DNA from: Gemmatimonadota bacterium | GTDB lineage: Bacteria > Gemmatimonadota > Gemmatimonadetes > Gemmatimonadales > GWC2-71-9 | Assembly (NCBI GenBank): GCA_029862935.1 | Contig: JAOTWK010000177.1 | Location: 1-7,322 of the forward strand | Length of the DNA stretch: 7,322 nucleotides | Direction of reading: 5' to 3' | In this document: in pieces, positions 1-5,229 of the stretch | Position numbering within the stretch: position 1 is the stretch's first letter | Layout of the letters: the number at the start of each line of letters is the position of its first letter | Translations under genes and position numbers: made by a program | Notes under the pieces: generated by a model | What the model was told of the DNA's origin: nothing | The model's database searches: none | The model's input: the letters and a program-made list of their open reading frames with translations, nothing else

Positions 1-207
1 GAAGTTCTGGGGAACGGCACGTTTCTCGGGTTCTCGGTGTTCGGCTCACAGTTCGAGCCCTGGGTGATCTTCGCGCTCCCGCCGGGCGGATTCCTCACCC
101 TCGGATTCTGGCTGCTGATTCTCAACTGGTTCGAGAAGCGACGCGCCGATCGCGCGAAGGTGCGCGATTGGCCGGAGGGCGTCGCAGAATCGAGGGCCGC
201 AGCATGA
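1..207 (+). CDS. rnfE: Electron transport complex subunit RnfE, C-terminal fragment
   Basis: The window opens inside this gene; 68 residues are visible before the TGA at 205-207. RnfE is an integral membrane subunit of the Rnf complex, which couples electron flow between ferredoxin and NAD to ion transport; with RnfA it forms the membrane core. The visible part has a hydrophobic segment rich in Gly, Leu and Trp (about visible residues 21-41, including PPGGFLTLGFW) and then a basic cytoplasmic tail (NWFEKRRADRAKVRDW), as expected for the RnfE/RsxE/NqrD C-terminus. The cysteine-bearing N-terminal half lies outside, so completeness cannot be judged. The stop overlaps the rnfA start as ATGA. The identity rests mainly on the adjoining rnfA. 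NqrD is the alternative name if this were an NQR locus, but the RnfA that follows makes Rnf more likely. Confidence 0.85.
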   Translation, partial: EVLGNGTFLGFSVFGSQFEPWVIFALPPGGFLTLGFWLLILNWFEKRRADRAKVRDWPEGVAESRAAA

Positions 208-785
208 TGGGCGAGCTCTTCTGGATTCTGTTGGGCGCGATGGTGGTGAACAACTTCACCCTCTACTACTTCCTCGGCCTCTGTCCGTTCATGGGAGTAT
301 CGGCACGCATCGGCACAGCGATTCGCATGGGTGCCGCCAACATATTCGTGCTGACCATCACGTCCATCTGTGCGTGGTTCCTCAACACGTTCGTCCTGCC
401 GTACGCGCCGTACCTGAGACTGATCTCGTTCATCGTGGTCATCGCGTCGTTGGTGCAGATCGTCGAGATGGTGATCAAGAAGGTGAGCCCGGCTCTCTTC
501 CGAGCCCTCGGCATCTACCTGCCCCTGATCACGACCAACTGCGCGATCCTGGGGCTCGCGATCTTTCAGACGAACCGCGGATATGGTTTCCTCGAGGGGA
601 TGTTCTTCGCGCTCGGAGGTGGACTGGGCCTGACCTTGGCGCTGGTCCTCATGGCGTCCATCCGGGAGGCCTCGGAAGTCGCCGACATCCCATCACTGGC
701 CAAGGGGATGGCGCTGGTGTTGATCGTAGCCGGCAGCCTCTCGCTCGCATTCATGGGTTTTGCCGGACTGTTGAGTGCGACATGA
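204..785 (+). CDS. rnfA: Electron transport complex subunit RnfA
   Basis: This is the integral membrane subunit that pairs with RnfE in the Rnf ion-translocating ferredoxin:NAD oxidoreductase. The ATG at 204 gives 193 residues, the usual RnfA length, and overlaps the rnfE stop as ATGA; a second ATG at 207 would be one residue shorter. A GAGG at 192-195 is a suitable ribosome site. About six hydrophobic segments span the protein. Two family motifs carry the conserved cysteines: LGLCPFMGVS with Cys27 and LITTNCAILG with Cys113. In Rnf and NQR these cysteines of the two inverted subunits (RnfA/RnfE, NqrE/NqrD) hold an iron-sulfur centre in the membrane. The next gene starts at 782, overlapping this stop, so translation is probably coupled. 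rnfB does not follow, unlike the CDGEAB order; it may lie upstream, as in BCDGEA operons. Confidence 0.95.
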   Translation: MMGELFWILLGAMVVNNFTLYYFLGLCPFMGVSARIGTAIRMGAANIFVLTITSICAWFLNTFVLPYAPYLRLISFIVVIASLVQIVEMVIKKVSPALFRALGIYLPLITTNCAILGLAIFQTNRGYGFLEGMFFALGGGLGLTLALVLMASIREASEVADIPSLAKGMALVLIVAGSLSLAFMGFAGLLSAT

Positions 786-955
786 GTGAGATTCTGGGCA
801 TCCTGGGACTCATGGTGCTGTTCGTGGCCTTCGGGCTCATGCATCGTGGTGGTCAAACGCGCGCTGGCTGCGGATCGTGTCCGCACGAGCCGGGACCAGA
901 CTGCTCATGTGATGTGATACACGATATCTCGGAGTCGACGCATGTCCGACGTTAA
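782..955 (+). CDS. NqrM-like small membrane protein with Cys motif, possible Rnf maturation factor
   Basis: This 57-residue protein begins at ATG 782, overlapping the rnfA stop (ATGA 782-785), and ends at TAA 953-955, 14 bases inside apbE. It has one hydrophobic segment (about residues 4-20, LGILGLMVLFVAFGL), a short basic stretch, and then a cysteine cluster: Cys30-X2-Cys33-X7-Cys41-X-Cys43 (AGCGSCPHEPGPDCSC). The layout resembles NqrM (DUF539), a single-span protein with four conserved cysteines that is needed to mature Na+-NQR, probably by helping place iron in the NqrD/NqrE membrane site. RnfA and RnfE are the homologues of those subunits. The position between rnfA and apbE, both tied to the same complex, supports a maturation role. 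FeoB-associated Cys-rich membrane proteins look similar and are the main alternative; no feoB is visible. That the gene is real is well supported by the overlaps; its function is inferred. Confidence 0.7.
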   Translation: MSEILGILGLMVLFVAFGLMHRGGQTRAGCGSCPHEPGPDCSCDVIHDISESTHVRR

Positions 956-1940
956 CCGATCAGTGGTTCGACAGCCGTCGCGGCGCGATGTCATCGCGCT
1001 CGGAGTCGGCGCGTTTGTCGTTGCGGCCGTCCCATTCGTCCGCCGTCGCCGTACCAAGCTCGTGCGTCGGACCATTCCGATCATGGGGACCGTCGGTGAG
1101 ATCGGAGTGGTGCAGCGGGACGAGGTCTACGCCCACGCGGCGATCGACGCCGCGTTCGATCAGCTGAGGTTGATCGAGCGGCTGATGACGCGATTCAATG
1201 CCTCATCGGACGTCGGACGGGCGAATGCCAGTGCTGCGGCTGACGCGGTGACGGTATCGCCGGAGACGATTGAGGTGCTCGACGTGGCCCTCCGCTGGGC
1301 CGAATCGAGCGACGGCGCGTTTGACCCATGTCTCGGTCGAGTTGCCGACCTGTGGGACGTCACCAATCGTGACGCACCCCCCGCGCGGCGCACGTTCAGC
1401 CGGCTTGCGGACCGTCACCTGTATCGCCAGCTCGACATGGACCGCGCCAACGGTGGGGGTCGGATTCGGCTCCACGATGCCGACGCGGCGATCGATTTGG
1501 GCGGCATCGCCAAGGGCTATGGCGTGGATCGTGCGGTGACGGCGTTGCGTGAGTGGGGAATCGACCACGGCCTCGTAAACGTGGGCGGCGATCTCTACGC
1601 GCTGGGCCACTCGGAAGATGGGGATCCTTGGCACGTCGGAATACGCTCGCCGTTCGACCCGACCGAGCTGCAGGGACACGTCGACGTGTCGAACGCCGCC
1701 GTCGCGACCTCTGGCGACTACCTCCGGTTCTTCCGGCATGGCGGCCGCCAATATCACCACCTGCTGGATCCGTCGACGGGAGAGCCGCACGAATCTGCGG
1801 TACGCAGCATCACGGTGCGTGCCGGCTCGTGCATGACGGCCGACGCTGCGGCGACAGCTGCCTTTGGCCTCAACGAGACGCGCGCCCGTGACCAGCTGCG
1901 ACGTCAAGCACCGGACGCCGAGATCATCTCGGCGTCCTAG
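942..1940 (+). CDS. apbE: FAD:protein FMN transferase ApbE
   Basis: ApbE cleaves FAD and attaches FMN through a phosphoester bond to Ser/Thr of target flavoproteins outside the cytoplasmic membrane. RnfG and RnfD (NqrC and NqrB in NQR) are the classic targets, which fits this position at the end of an rnf operon. The 332-residue length is typical. Family motifs appear in order: IMGT (47-50), FDPCLG near 127-132, IDLGGIAKGYGVD (184-196), NVGGDLYALG (213-222), ATSGDY (255-260), HHLLDPSTGEP (272-282) and the metal-site MTADAAATA (298-306). The N-terminus has SRRDVIALGV (13-22) and a hydrophobic stretch to about 33, which looks like a Tat signal or membrane anchor. No lipobox cysteine is present, and RRRR directly follows the hydrophobic stretch, which is unusual. 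The start ATG 942 has GGAG at 931-934 and overlaps the preceding small gene by 14 bases. Confidence 0.94.
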   Translation: MSDVNRSVVRQPSRRDVIALGVGAFVVAAVPFVRRRRTKLVRRTIPIMGTVGEIGVVQRDEVYAHAAIDAAFDQLRLIERLMTRFNASSDVGRANASAAADAVTVSPETIEVLDVALRWAESSDGAFDPCLGRVADLWDVTNRDAPPARRTFSRLADRHLYRQLDMDRANGGGRIRLHDADAAIDLGGIAKGYGVDRAVTALREWGIDHGLVNVGGDLYALGHSEDGDPWHVGIRSPFDPTELQGHVDVSNAAVATSGDYLRFFRHGGRQYHHLLDPSTGEPHESAVRSITVRAGSCMTADAAATAAFGLNETRARDQLRRQAPDAEIISAS

Positions 1941-1944
1941 AGAC

Positions 1945-2031
1945 GTGGGACGCGAAATGTGAGGTGTGATGGAGCGGGTTCCTTCCGCTCACCGCTGCTC
2001 AGCACTTCACATCTCGCATTTCGTGTCCCAC
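1945..2031. repeat. 25-bp imperfect inverted repeat downstream of apbE
   Basis: The left arm 1945-1969 (starting GTGGGACGCGAAATG) pairs with the right arm 2007-2031 (ending CATTTCGTGTCCCAC) over 25 positions: 22 Watson-Crick and three that would be G-U in plus-strand RNA. A second hairpin lies inside the loop, with GAGCGG 1972-1977 pairing CCGCTC 1985-1990. The element begins five bases after the apbE stop. No run of T follows the right arm, so it is not a classical intrinsic terminator. It could still stabilise the 3' end of the rnf transcript, stop transcription weakly, or be a mobile or recombination-derived palindrome. Both arms read as units of about seven bases, like the heptamer tracts elsewhere here. 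Confidence 0.8.
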
Positions 2032-2068
2032 AGTTGCTGTCAGCCTTCAGCTGTGAGCTCTCAGCCAA
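2006..2068. repeat. Degenerate heptanucleotide repeat tract A
   Basis: The sequence can be cut into successive seven-base units. Units at 2006, 2013 and 2020 follow the pattern YTCRYRT (ttcacat, ctcgcat, ttcgtgt). Units at 2041, 2048, 2055 and 2062 follow SAGCYNN (cagcctt, cagctgt, gagctct, cagccaa), all in one register. The first part is also the right arm of the hairpin at 1945-2031. No reading frame is apparent. The ten bases cagccttcag at 2041-2050 recur at 5216-5225. Confidence 0.6.
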
Positions 2069-2084
2069 TCTCGTGTCCCGTCCA

Positions 2085-2116
2085 GGGTAAACGCCAACGT
2101 CGCCGCACCCGTCTCA
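2085..2116 (+). promoter_or_regulatory. Candidate ECF-type promoter, possibly autoregulatory
   Basis: GGGTAAACG at 2085-2093 and CGTCTCA at 2110-2116 are separated by 16 bases. ECF sigma promoters commonly have an AAC-containing -35 element and a CGTC-like -10 element at this spacing. Transcription would start near 2122, about 24 bases before the sigma-factor start, leaving room for the GGAG at 2137-2140. ECF operons are often transcribed by their own sigma factor, so autoregulation is a reasonable inference. No second copy of the promoter was found in the window for comparison. Confidence 0.45.
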
Positions 2117-2145
2117 CTATGAGATGACGCCCGTTCGGAGCGCCC

Positions 2146-2742
2146 GTGAGCGATCTCGCGCGACTCAATGAGGTAGCCACACCGCTCGCCGAGCGCGCGC
2201 GCGCCGGGGACTCGGAGGCATTCGAAGAACTGGTGCGTGAGTCCTATCAACAGATTCACCGCTGGGCTCTGGTGCAGGCTGGTGACCCGGATGACGCTGA
2301 GGACGTCACGCAGGAAGTACTGATCCGGCTCCACAAGGGGATTCAGCGATTCCGAGGGACGTCACGCTTTACGACATGGCTCTTCCAGATCACGAGGAAC
2401 ACCGCGATCGAGCTGCACCGGCGTCGTCGGACCAGAGAGCGCCTCGCCGACAGGGTCCGCATGGCACATGAACCGGAGTCCGCCTCACCCGCGCGTCCCG
2501 ACCAGACGGTCGCGGAGTACGGGATCGCGGACGTCGTCAGGGAGTTCCTGACCGAACTCCCAGAACGGCAGCGCGAGGTCTTTGATCTCGTCGATCTCCA
2601 GGACGTTGCTCCGATTGACGTGAGCGAGATGCTCGACCTGAAGCCGGTTACCGTTCGTGCCAATCTGTTCCGCGCGCGGCGGGCGCTCCGCGCTCGGATT
2701 CTCGAACGTTATCCCGAGCTGACTGAGGAGTTCCGACCATGA
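2146..2742 (+). CDS. ECF-family RNA polymerase sigma factor
   Basis: This alternative sigma factor directs RNA polymerase to a small regulon and is normally held inactive by the anti-sigma factor encoded next to it. The protein has 198 residues, within the ECF range. The sigma-2 region covers about residues 24-97, with DPDDAEDVTQEVLIRLHK (47-64) and FRGTSRFTTWLFQITRN (69-85) as its core-binding and -10 recognition parts. After a linker, the sigma-4 region covers about 128-182, with LTELPERQREVFDL (135-148) and a helix-turn-helix ending in VTVRANLFRARRALR (168-182). No C-terminal sensory extension is present. The start is GTG 2146, preceded by GGAG at 2137-2140; the in-frame ATG at 2119 runs into TGA after two codons and cannot be used. 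The stop overlaps the next start as ATGA. The ECF subgroup cannot be assigned by eye. Confidence 0.95.
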   Translation: MSDLARLNEVATPLAERARAGDSEAFEELVRESYQQIHRWALVQAGDPDDAEDVTQEVLIRLHKGIQRFRGTSRFTTWLFQITRNTAIELHRRRRTRERLADRVRMAHEPESASPARPDQTVAEYGIADVVREFLTELPERQREVFDLVDLQDVAPIDVSEMLDLKPVTVRANLFRARRALRARILERYPELTEEFRP

Positions 2743-3188
2743 AGTGCGCAGAGGCTGTGCAACACCTCATGGAGGCCGACCCTGGCGAGCTGAGGGGCGA
2801 GCAGGACTCACCGCTGAGCGCGCACGTCCGTTCGTGTGCTCAGTGCCGCGCTGTCGCCGATCGGATTCTCGAACAGGAACAGACGCTTCGTGAGATGATG
2901 GCCTCGGTGCGACCACGGGTCCCCGCGGACGAAGCACTGCAACGCGCATGGTGGCACGCACGTCTCAGAAGCAGGAGGCGACTGTTGCTTGGCCTCGCAC
3001 CGGCGCTCGCGGCCGCGGGACTCGCAGGAATCCTCATCGTGGGGAACGGCGGACTGACGCCGGCCGAGCCGGGACAGGCGATCGCGATTGACTGGGAGCG
3101 CCCGCCGTTGGTCGAGACCGCACCGGGGCAGCAAATCGCCGTGTTTGAAACCGACAATCCGAACATCGTGGTGGTTTGGTCTTTCTAG
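2739..3188 (+). CDS. Membrane anti-sigma factor with zinc-binding ZAS-like motif
   Basis: This is the predicted partner that holds the preceding ECF sigma factor at the membrane. It has 149 residues. The cytoplasmic N-terminus has Cys3, His9 and the signature HVRSCAQC (His29-X3-Cys33-X2-Cys36), the zinc-binding anti-sigma motif. A helix rich in Glu and Gln (about 41-58) and a basic stretch (RLRSRRR) lead to a single membrane span at about 82-101. About 48 residues lie outside and end in a hydrophobic strand, NPNIVVVWSF, at the very C-terminus. The start at 2739 overlaps the sigma stop (ATGA), so the two are probably made in fixed ratio. The outer tail has no recognisable sensor domain. Because it ends in a beta-like strand, it might dock onto another envelope protein, possibly the product of the next gene (inference). 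Confidence 0.9.
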   Translation: MKCAEAVQHLMEADPGELRGEQDSPLSAHVRSCAQCRAVADRILEQEQTLREMMASVRPRVPADEALQRAWWHARLRSRRRLLLGLAPALAAAGLAGILIVGNGGLTPAEPGQAIAIDWERPPLVETAPGQQIAVFETDNPNIVVVWSF

Positions 3189-3198
3189 GAGGCAGTCG

Positions 3199-3897
3199 AT
3201 GAACATTCAAAAGTGGGGAGCCGTCGCCCTGGCGGCGGTCGCGGCGGTGGCAATATGGGTGGCCTTCCGAGCGTATAGCGGTGCTCCGGCACTCGACACT
3301 CGCACCTTCGAGCTCCAGAACCTCGACGCTGACGACGCCCGGCAGATCATCACGCCGTACGTCTACCACGATCGTCAGGACGCCCCTGGGTCGATCAGCC
3401 ACTCGGACAACGCGATCACCGTTCGGGAAACGGTGGACAATCTCGACAAGATCGCACGCGTACTGGCCGAGATGGATCGTCCCCGCCCTACCGTGCGCCT
3501 CCATTTTCAACTCATCGAGGCCAACGGAGCATCGACCAACGATCCGGCGATCGCCGAGGTCGAGACCGAGTTGCGCAAGTTGTTCCGCTATCAGGGATAC
3601 CGCCTCCTGCATGAGGCCGTGGTGGGCGGGACCCAGGGCAGTCACATCGAGCAGGTCATCGGCGAAGAGGACGCTTCCGCAGGATACATTCTCAATGCCT
3701 CGATCGGCACAGTGCGAGGCTCGGCCGATTCGGGGACGGTGCAACTGAATGTCGGCGTGCGTAACCCGATGCGGGGCGCACTTCATACCACGGTCAATGC
3801 ACGGGTAGGACAGACCCTTGTCGTAGGGAACGCTGAGCTGATTCAGGGTGGCGGGACGCTGATCTTGACGGTGCGCCCCGAGTTCGTGGTGAATTAG
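3199..3897 (+). CDS. Membrane-anchored secretin N-domain-like protein
   Basis: This 232-residue protein is the third gene of the sigma/anti-sigma operon. The start ATG 3199 has a strong AGGAGG at 3187-3192, which overlaps the anti-sigma stop. An N-terminal hydrophobic segment (about 6-23) is a signal anchor or uncleaved signal peptide. Residues 36-107 resemble the secretin N1/NolW fold: FELQNLDADDARQIITPYV, then ITVRETVDNLDKIARVLAEMDRP, then VRLHFQLIEANG, matching the usual strand-helix-helix-strand pattern with its LDRP-type ending. The C-terminus (VGQTLVVGNAELIQGGGTL and VRPEFVV, 203-231) resembles the last strands of secretin cores. The beta-barrel core and gate are absent and the protein is too short to make a pore. 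Residues 118-170 (LRKLFRYQGYRLL and after) are not recognised. It may act in the periplasm as a sensor or target of the sigma module. The resemblance is by pattern only. Confidence 0.75.
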   Translation: MNIQKWGAVALAAVAAVAIWVAFRAYSGAPALDTRTFELQNLDADDARQIITPYVYHDRQDAPGSISHSDNAITVRETVDNLDKIARVLAEMDRPRPTVRLHFQLIEANGASTNDPAIAEVETELRKLFRYQGYRLLHEAVVGGTQGSHIEQVIGEEDASAGYILNASIGTVRGSADSGTVQLNVGVRNPMRGALHTTVNARVGQTLVVGNAELIQGGGTLILTVRPEFVVN

Positions 3898-3902
3898 ACT
3901 GA

Positions 3903-3944
3903 GGGACGACCGCGGACAGCGAGTGAGCGGTTCGCGGTCGTCCC
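3903..3944. terminator. Bidirectional hairpin between convergent gene groups
   Basis: GGGACGACCGCG at 3903-3914 is perfectly complementary to CGCGGTCGTCCC at 3933-3944. Three more pairs (one G-U) can close the stem inward, leaving a 12-base loop at 3918-3929. It lies five bases after the stop of the plus-strand operon and 38 bases beyond the stop of the minus-strand DUF2721 gene, the expected place for a shared terminator. Neither side is followed by a T run, so it may act with Rho or as an RNA-stabilising end. Confidence 0.55.
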
Positions 3945-3960
3945 GCGGCCATCGGCCTTC

Positions 3961-3995
3961 CGTATCGCGTATCCCCTATCCCCTATTCCCCACCT
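3961..3995. repeat. Degenerate heptanucleotide repeat tract B
   Basis: Five seven-base units lie in register from 3961. The first four are very similar (cgtatcg, cgtatcc, cctatcc, cctattc) and the fifth (cccacct) is diverged. The tract overlaps the last codons of the minus-strand DUF2721 gene; its stop codon (CTA on the plus strand, 3983-3985) falls in the fourth unit. On the minus strand the tract contains three GGGG runs and a GG, all within 22 bases. Confidence 0.65.
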
Positions 3996-4390
3996 CGCAA
4001 GTCGTCCATGTGCTGCTTCACAATTTCGAGCGAGAGGCTGGACTCGCGGATCAATTGGATTGAGCTGTAGATCACGGCGGCAACGCCCAGAAAAGTCAGA
4101 ATGACGACGACGATGTCGGACCGAGTGAACCAGAGACTCGCGAGGCCGCCAAGCATTGCACCCACCGCCAGGAGGCAAACGCTCACGTAGAGGCCAACCA
4201 GGGCGTCGCGAAAGAGATGCGCCCGGGCCCAGAGCCGTTCGCCAGTAGCTTTCGCCACCTCGCCCCTCATCTCCAGCAGGTGATGGAACTCTTCGTGGAT
4301 CTGCCCATATCGGATCGAGGTGGATAGCACGAGTAACGCAACGCCGGGCAGCAGTACCAGCGGCGTGAGCCACAACCCGGTTTCTTCCAT
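3983..4390 (-). CDS. DUF2721 family membrane protein
   Basis: This 135-residue integral membrane protein has no known function. It has three predicted spans, at about 5-23, 62-88 and 92-112. The first span continues into STSIRYGQIHEEFHHLL (23-39), a characteristic DUF2721 stretch of small and polar residues followed by a helix. A charged cytoplasmic helix (40-60, including GERLWARAHLFRDAL) links spans 1 and 2, and an acidic tail closes the protein. The start is ATG at 4390-4388, with AAGGAA (plus-strand 4396-4401) five bases upstream. A longer version from a TTG at 4474 was set aside because it adds a polar, unconserved leader overlapping the upstream gene. It follows the dimethylargininase gene by 56 bases on the same strand and may share its transcript. 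The stop lies inside a heptamer repeat. Confidence 0.85.
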   Translation of the reverse strand: MEETGLWLTPLVLLPGVALLVLSTSIRYGQIHEEFHHLLEMRGEVAKATGERLWARAHLFRDALVGLYVSVCLLAVGAMLGGLASLWFTRSDIVVVILTFLGVAAVIYSSIQLIRESSLSLEIVKQHMDDLRGGE

Positions 4391-4446
4391 AGTCGTTCCT
4401 TGGCGGATGGGTGAACCGCCCGATGCCTGGCAATCTAGCCACGCAC

Positions 4447-5211
4447 TCAGGTCTCGAATACGATGCTCATACAACTCCCTCCAGCCTCGGCCTTCTGGAG
4501 CTCAGACAGATCTGTCGTCCGCACGCGTCTGCCACTCTGCTCGAGTCGTGCGCGGGTCTCAGGGAAGTTGCTCGCCATGACGAGCGTCTCGCCGACAGAG
4601 AAGCTGTTGGCGGCACGCGGCTCCGCCCGGGCGACGTCAATCAACTCGAAGTCGGAGAACTGCTCCGCCGGCACCCACGACTGGTTGATGAGTACCGCTC
4701 CACTGCCCACGTACGAACACGCAGACTTGAGGTGTAGACAGCCGGTCACCGGTACGGCAGCTACACGGTAACCGTACTGCTCAACGATTTCTCGCAACTG
4801 TGTGATGCCCCCCTCGTCTGTGCGTTCGCTGCGCCCCACATAGAGCGTGCGCTCGATCCGCAGGACGTCCCCACCGTCGAGGGTTCCCGGCGCACGGACA
4901 TGCTCGATCGGTCGGTGATCGGCGAGCACTCGCGCCACGCTATCGATCTCGAGTCGCCTGGCCGACGCGCCCGGACGCATCATCACCGCAACCTCGTCGA
5001 GCACAACCGCTGTGTCTTCTACAAACACCGCATCGGGCATGGCGGGTTCCGGAGAGAGCTGCACGACTTCCGCGCCGAGCTGCGCCAAAAGCTGTTCATA
5101 CGCGAAATGCTGTGCGACCGCGTGCCGGACATCCAGGGGCTCACGCAGGAGGTGCGTCAGCTCGCAGCGACTGAGCGCGTCAGTAGGTGGGCGGGTGAGG
5201 GCGGTTAACAG
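4447..5211 (-). CDS. Dimethylarginine dimethylaminohydrolase family protein, probable CTG start
   Basis: This family hydrolyses Nω-methylated arginines to citrulline plus methylamines, using a catalytic cysteine in the pentein fold. Read from CTG 5211-5209 the protein is 254 residues. Motifs in order are LTRP and CELTH near the N-terminus, FVEDTAVV (63-70; Glu65-Asp66 bind substrate in the family), GTLDGGDVL (109-117, with catalytic acid Asp112), LYVGRSERT (123-131), HLKSA with His160, and GGSCMS with Cys247. The catalytic triad is therefore complete. The frame holds no ATG or GTG between the TGA at 5217-5215 and the conserved body. The first standard alternative is a TTG at 5088, which would remove 41 conserved N-terminal residues including the LTRP strand. 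CTG 5211 gives the family's length and register. Substrate could also be a related guanidino compound. The gene lies downstream of tadA on the same strand. Confidence 0.9.
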   Translation of the reverse strand: MLTALTRPPTDALSRCELTHLLREPLDVRHAVAQHFAYEQLLAQLGAEVVQLSPEPAMPDAVFVEDTAVVLDEVAVMMRPGASARRLEIDSVARVLADHRPIEHVRAPGTLDGGDVLRIERTLYVGRSERTDEGGITQLREIVEQYGYRVAAVPVTGCLHLKSACSYVGSGAVLINQSWVPAEQFSDFELIDVARAEPRAANSFSVGETLVMASNFPETRARLEQSGRRVRTTDLSELQKAEAGGSCMSIVFET

Positions 5212-5229
5212 TTTTCAGCCTTCAGTCAT
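5209..5229 (-). promoter_or_regulatory. Unusual translation start region of the dimethylargininase gene
   Basis: On the minus strand, GAAGG (plus 5219-5223) lies seven bases before the proposed CTG start (5211-5209). Just upstream, an ATG (5229-5227) is in the same frame but meets TGA (5217-5215) after four codons. Initiation at CTG, re-initiation after this four-codon leader, or a nonsense mutation or sequencing error near an original ATG would each fit. The whole region lies inside heptamer repeat tract C. Confidence 0.4.

Noticed and set aside
374..781. Upstream in-frame extension of the small Cys-rich gene
   Set aside because: This part is the shifted frame of rnfA. The ATG at 782 overlaps the rnfA stop in the same ATGA arrangement as the other genes and starts directly before the membrane span.
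1203..1907. A 234-codon open frame on the minus strand
   Set aside because: It is entirely inside apbE, whose motifs are complete on the plus strand; the antisense translation shows no recognisable domain.
1945..2031. Classical intrinsic terminator for the rnf operon
   Set aside because: The stem is long and there is no T run after it, so I recorded it as an inverted repeat with possible 3'-end function.
1941..2145. Possible small RNA or riboswitch in the 205-base gap
   Set aside because: Apart from the hairpin, heptamers and the promoter-like pair, I could not match any known RNA family by eye.
3034..3786. A 250-codon open frame on the minus strand
   Set aside because: It lies opposite the anti-sigma and secretin-like genes, which have recognisable motifs and good ribosome sites; its translation is rich in Arg, His and Cys without any family pattern, as expected for a shadow frame in high-GC DNA.
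3961..3995. CRISPR-like repeats
   Set aside because: Units are seven bases, contiguous and degenerate, with no spacers and no cas genes nearby.
4391..4474. Longer DUF2721 protein starting at a TTG
   Set aside because: The extra 28 residues are polar and unlike the family N-terminus, and would overlap the dimethylargininase gene; the ATG at 4390 has a clear ribosome site.
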